Source: CAYLYM01 sp964387645 (lineage in GTDB: Bacteria; Calditrichota; Calditrichia; RBG-13-44-9). Taken from it: a DNA stretch of 64,000 bases. The first letter of the stretch is position 1; every line of letters begins with the position of its first letter. Made by a program: the position numbers and the translations under genes. The stretch is taken from assembly GCA_964387645.1 (NCBI GenBank), contig CAYLYM010000002.1, forward strand, positions 9,045 through 73,044, written 5' to 3'. Of the stretch, positions 63,342 through 64,000 are shown piece by piece. The notes beneath the pieces were generated by a model. The model did no database searches and was not told where the DNA came from. It saw nothing but the letters and a program-made list of their open reading frames with translations.

Positions 63342-63860
63342 TCCTAAAAATAACTTTTCCATATTTCATTTACCATAAGGTTCTAATTCTAAAATGATTT
63401 TTATTTTTAAGGCTCTATTTTTGGATTTATGTCGTGAACCTTCGAAAAAATTGTTTAACATTTTATAAAAAAATCATAAAATTGATTTTTTAACTATTTA
63501 CACTATAAGTGAATTGGAGGTATTAAAAGTAATTTATTTTTTATTAAAATTTGGTTTAAACCAAAATTTTAGAATCACAACAAAAGTTTCTCTTAAAAGA
63601 GAAATAGATAGATCTGATATTGGAGAATAAAAAAATTATACCTAATAGTAGGAGTTTCCTCAATTTGGTGTGTATTTTTTAATGACAGCCACGTTTATTT
63701 TTTTAAATAACCCATGCAATTATTAAAAACTTTTTAAAGTTTTGAGAAATATCCTGTAATACTGTTCTTTCGTAAATTCGAGATAATATTGTTGTATTTT
63801 TCAAGATTGATATTCACTAAGTCAAAAAGAACAATGAAAATTTGAAGAGGGAAAAATAAA
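63342..63860. other. AT-rich intergenic region with a palindrome
   Basis: 519 bases with no gene that I can support. TTTGGTTTAAACCAAA (63550-63565) is a perfect 16-bp palindrome, extendable with a one-base bulge by AAAA/TTTT, and looks like an operator. The region ends with GAAGAGGGAAAA, the ribosome-binding site of the next gene. Confidence 0.5.
63550..63565. promoter_or_regulatory. 16-bp perfect palindrome, possible operator
   Basis: TTTGGTTTAAACCAAA is identical on both strands. It lies 209 bases after the xylose-isomerase-like gene and 295 before the next start. A dimeric repressor of the LacI or similar family is the natural kind of ligand, but no regulator gene lies in the window and no second copy was noticed. 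Confidence 0.4.
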
Positions 63861-64000
63861 TTGAAAAAACCGCGGGTTATTGTTCTGGATGGTGGATATC
63901 CTTCTTATGATTATGAGGAAAAGTTACTTAGAAATGCTGGTTTTGTCTTCCAGGTTTATAATGGAGACAGGGAGGATCTGGAGCGAAAAATTGAGTTTGC
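63861..64000 (+). CDS. Probable NAD-dependent 2-hydroxyacid dehydrogenase, N-terminal end (partial)
   Basis: TTG start preceded by GAAGAGGGAAAA; the frame runs open past the end of the window, with 46 full codons visible. The start KKPRVIVLDGGYPSYDYEEKLLRNAGF followed by a second strand FVFQVYNGDREDLE resembles the N-terminal substrate domain of phosphoglycerate-dehydrogenase-like 2-hydroxyacid dehydrogenases. The diagnostic NAD loop and catalytic Arg-Glu-His lie beyond the window, so the assignment rests on this short stretch. Confidence 0.55.
   Translation, partial: MKKPRVIVLDGGYPSYDYEEKLLRNAGFVFQVYNGDREDLERKIEF

Noticed and set aside
1..64000. CRISPR arrays, tRNA or rRNA genes, insertion sequences, prophage genes
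   Set aside because: Looked for regularly spaced repeats, tRNA-like cloverleaf sequence and transposase or phage protein motifs; none was seen.

Overview
The window is a gene-dense stretch of bacterial chromosome, almost entirely on the + strand, devoted to carbohydrate metabolism. Genes have clear purine-rich ribosome-binding sites and moderate-to-low GC content. Lipoproteins, a DUF5916 beta-barrel protein, many twin-arginine leaders, multihaem cytochromes, a TRAP transporter and a PPi-type phosphofructokinase occur together. That mix suggests a Gram-negative, probably uncultured lineage of the Fibrobacterota-Chlorobiota-Bacteroidota or Planctomycetota-Verrucomicrobiota neighbourhood (for example KSB1-like). 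The placement is inference; no rRNA or other phylogenetic marker is visible.

Layout. (1) 1-5.7 kb, central sugar metabolism: the end of transketolase, 6-phosphogluconate dehydrogenase, a LarA-type nickel-pincer racemase/epimerase homologue, PPi-type phosphofructokinase and a HAD hydrolase. (2) 6.2-12.7 kb, a uronate block: glucuronokinase-like GHMP kinase, GalU-like nucleotidyltransferase, uronate isomerase and a complete DctPQM TRAP transporter. (3) 13-57 kb, a very large cluster of mostly exported proteins. It holds ten Gfo/Idh/MocA oxidoreductases (nine with Tat leaders), five DUF1080 (3-keto-disaccharide hydrolase-type) domains in four proteins, four xylose-isomerase-like TIM barrels, a ThuA-HEAT protein, a DUF6807 lipoprotein and two MFS transporters. 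It also holds a NapC-type tetrahaem cytochrome fused to a formylglycine-generating-enzyme-like domain, and a heptahaem cytochrome c beside a cytochrome-b-like membrane protein. An AGE-family epimerase and a PfkB-HAD fusion sit inside this cluster. (4) 56.9-64 kb: an Agl23-like GT39 membrane glycosyltransferase overlapping an ApbE-type flavin transferase, a GT2 glycosyltransferase on the - strand, xylulokinase with a divergent xylose-isomerase-like protein, and the start of a probable 2-hydroxyacid dehydrogenase.

How the parts may work together. Gfo/Idh/MocA oxidation, DUF1080 cleavage and TIM-barrel processing match the recently recognised route in which a sugar is oxidised at C3 so that its glycosidic bond can be broken without a classical glycoside hydrolase. 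No recognisable glycoside hydrolase, polysaccharide lyase or SusC/SusD pair occurs in the window. Adjacent multihaem cytochromes and a b-type cytochrome make it possible that this exported oxidation is coupled to the respiratory chain. That coupling is inference. The domain fusions (TIM barrel-DUF1080, HEAT-DUF1080-DUF1080, ThuA-HEAT, cytochrome-FGE) are visible directly in the reading frames.
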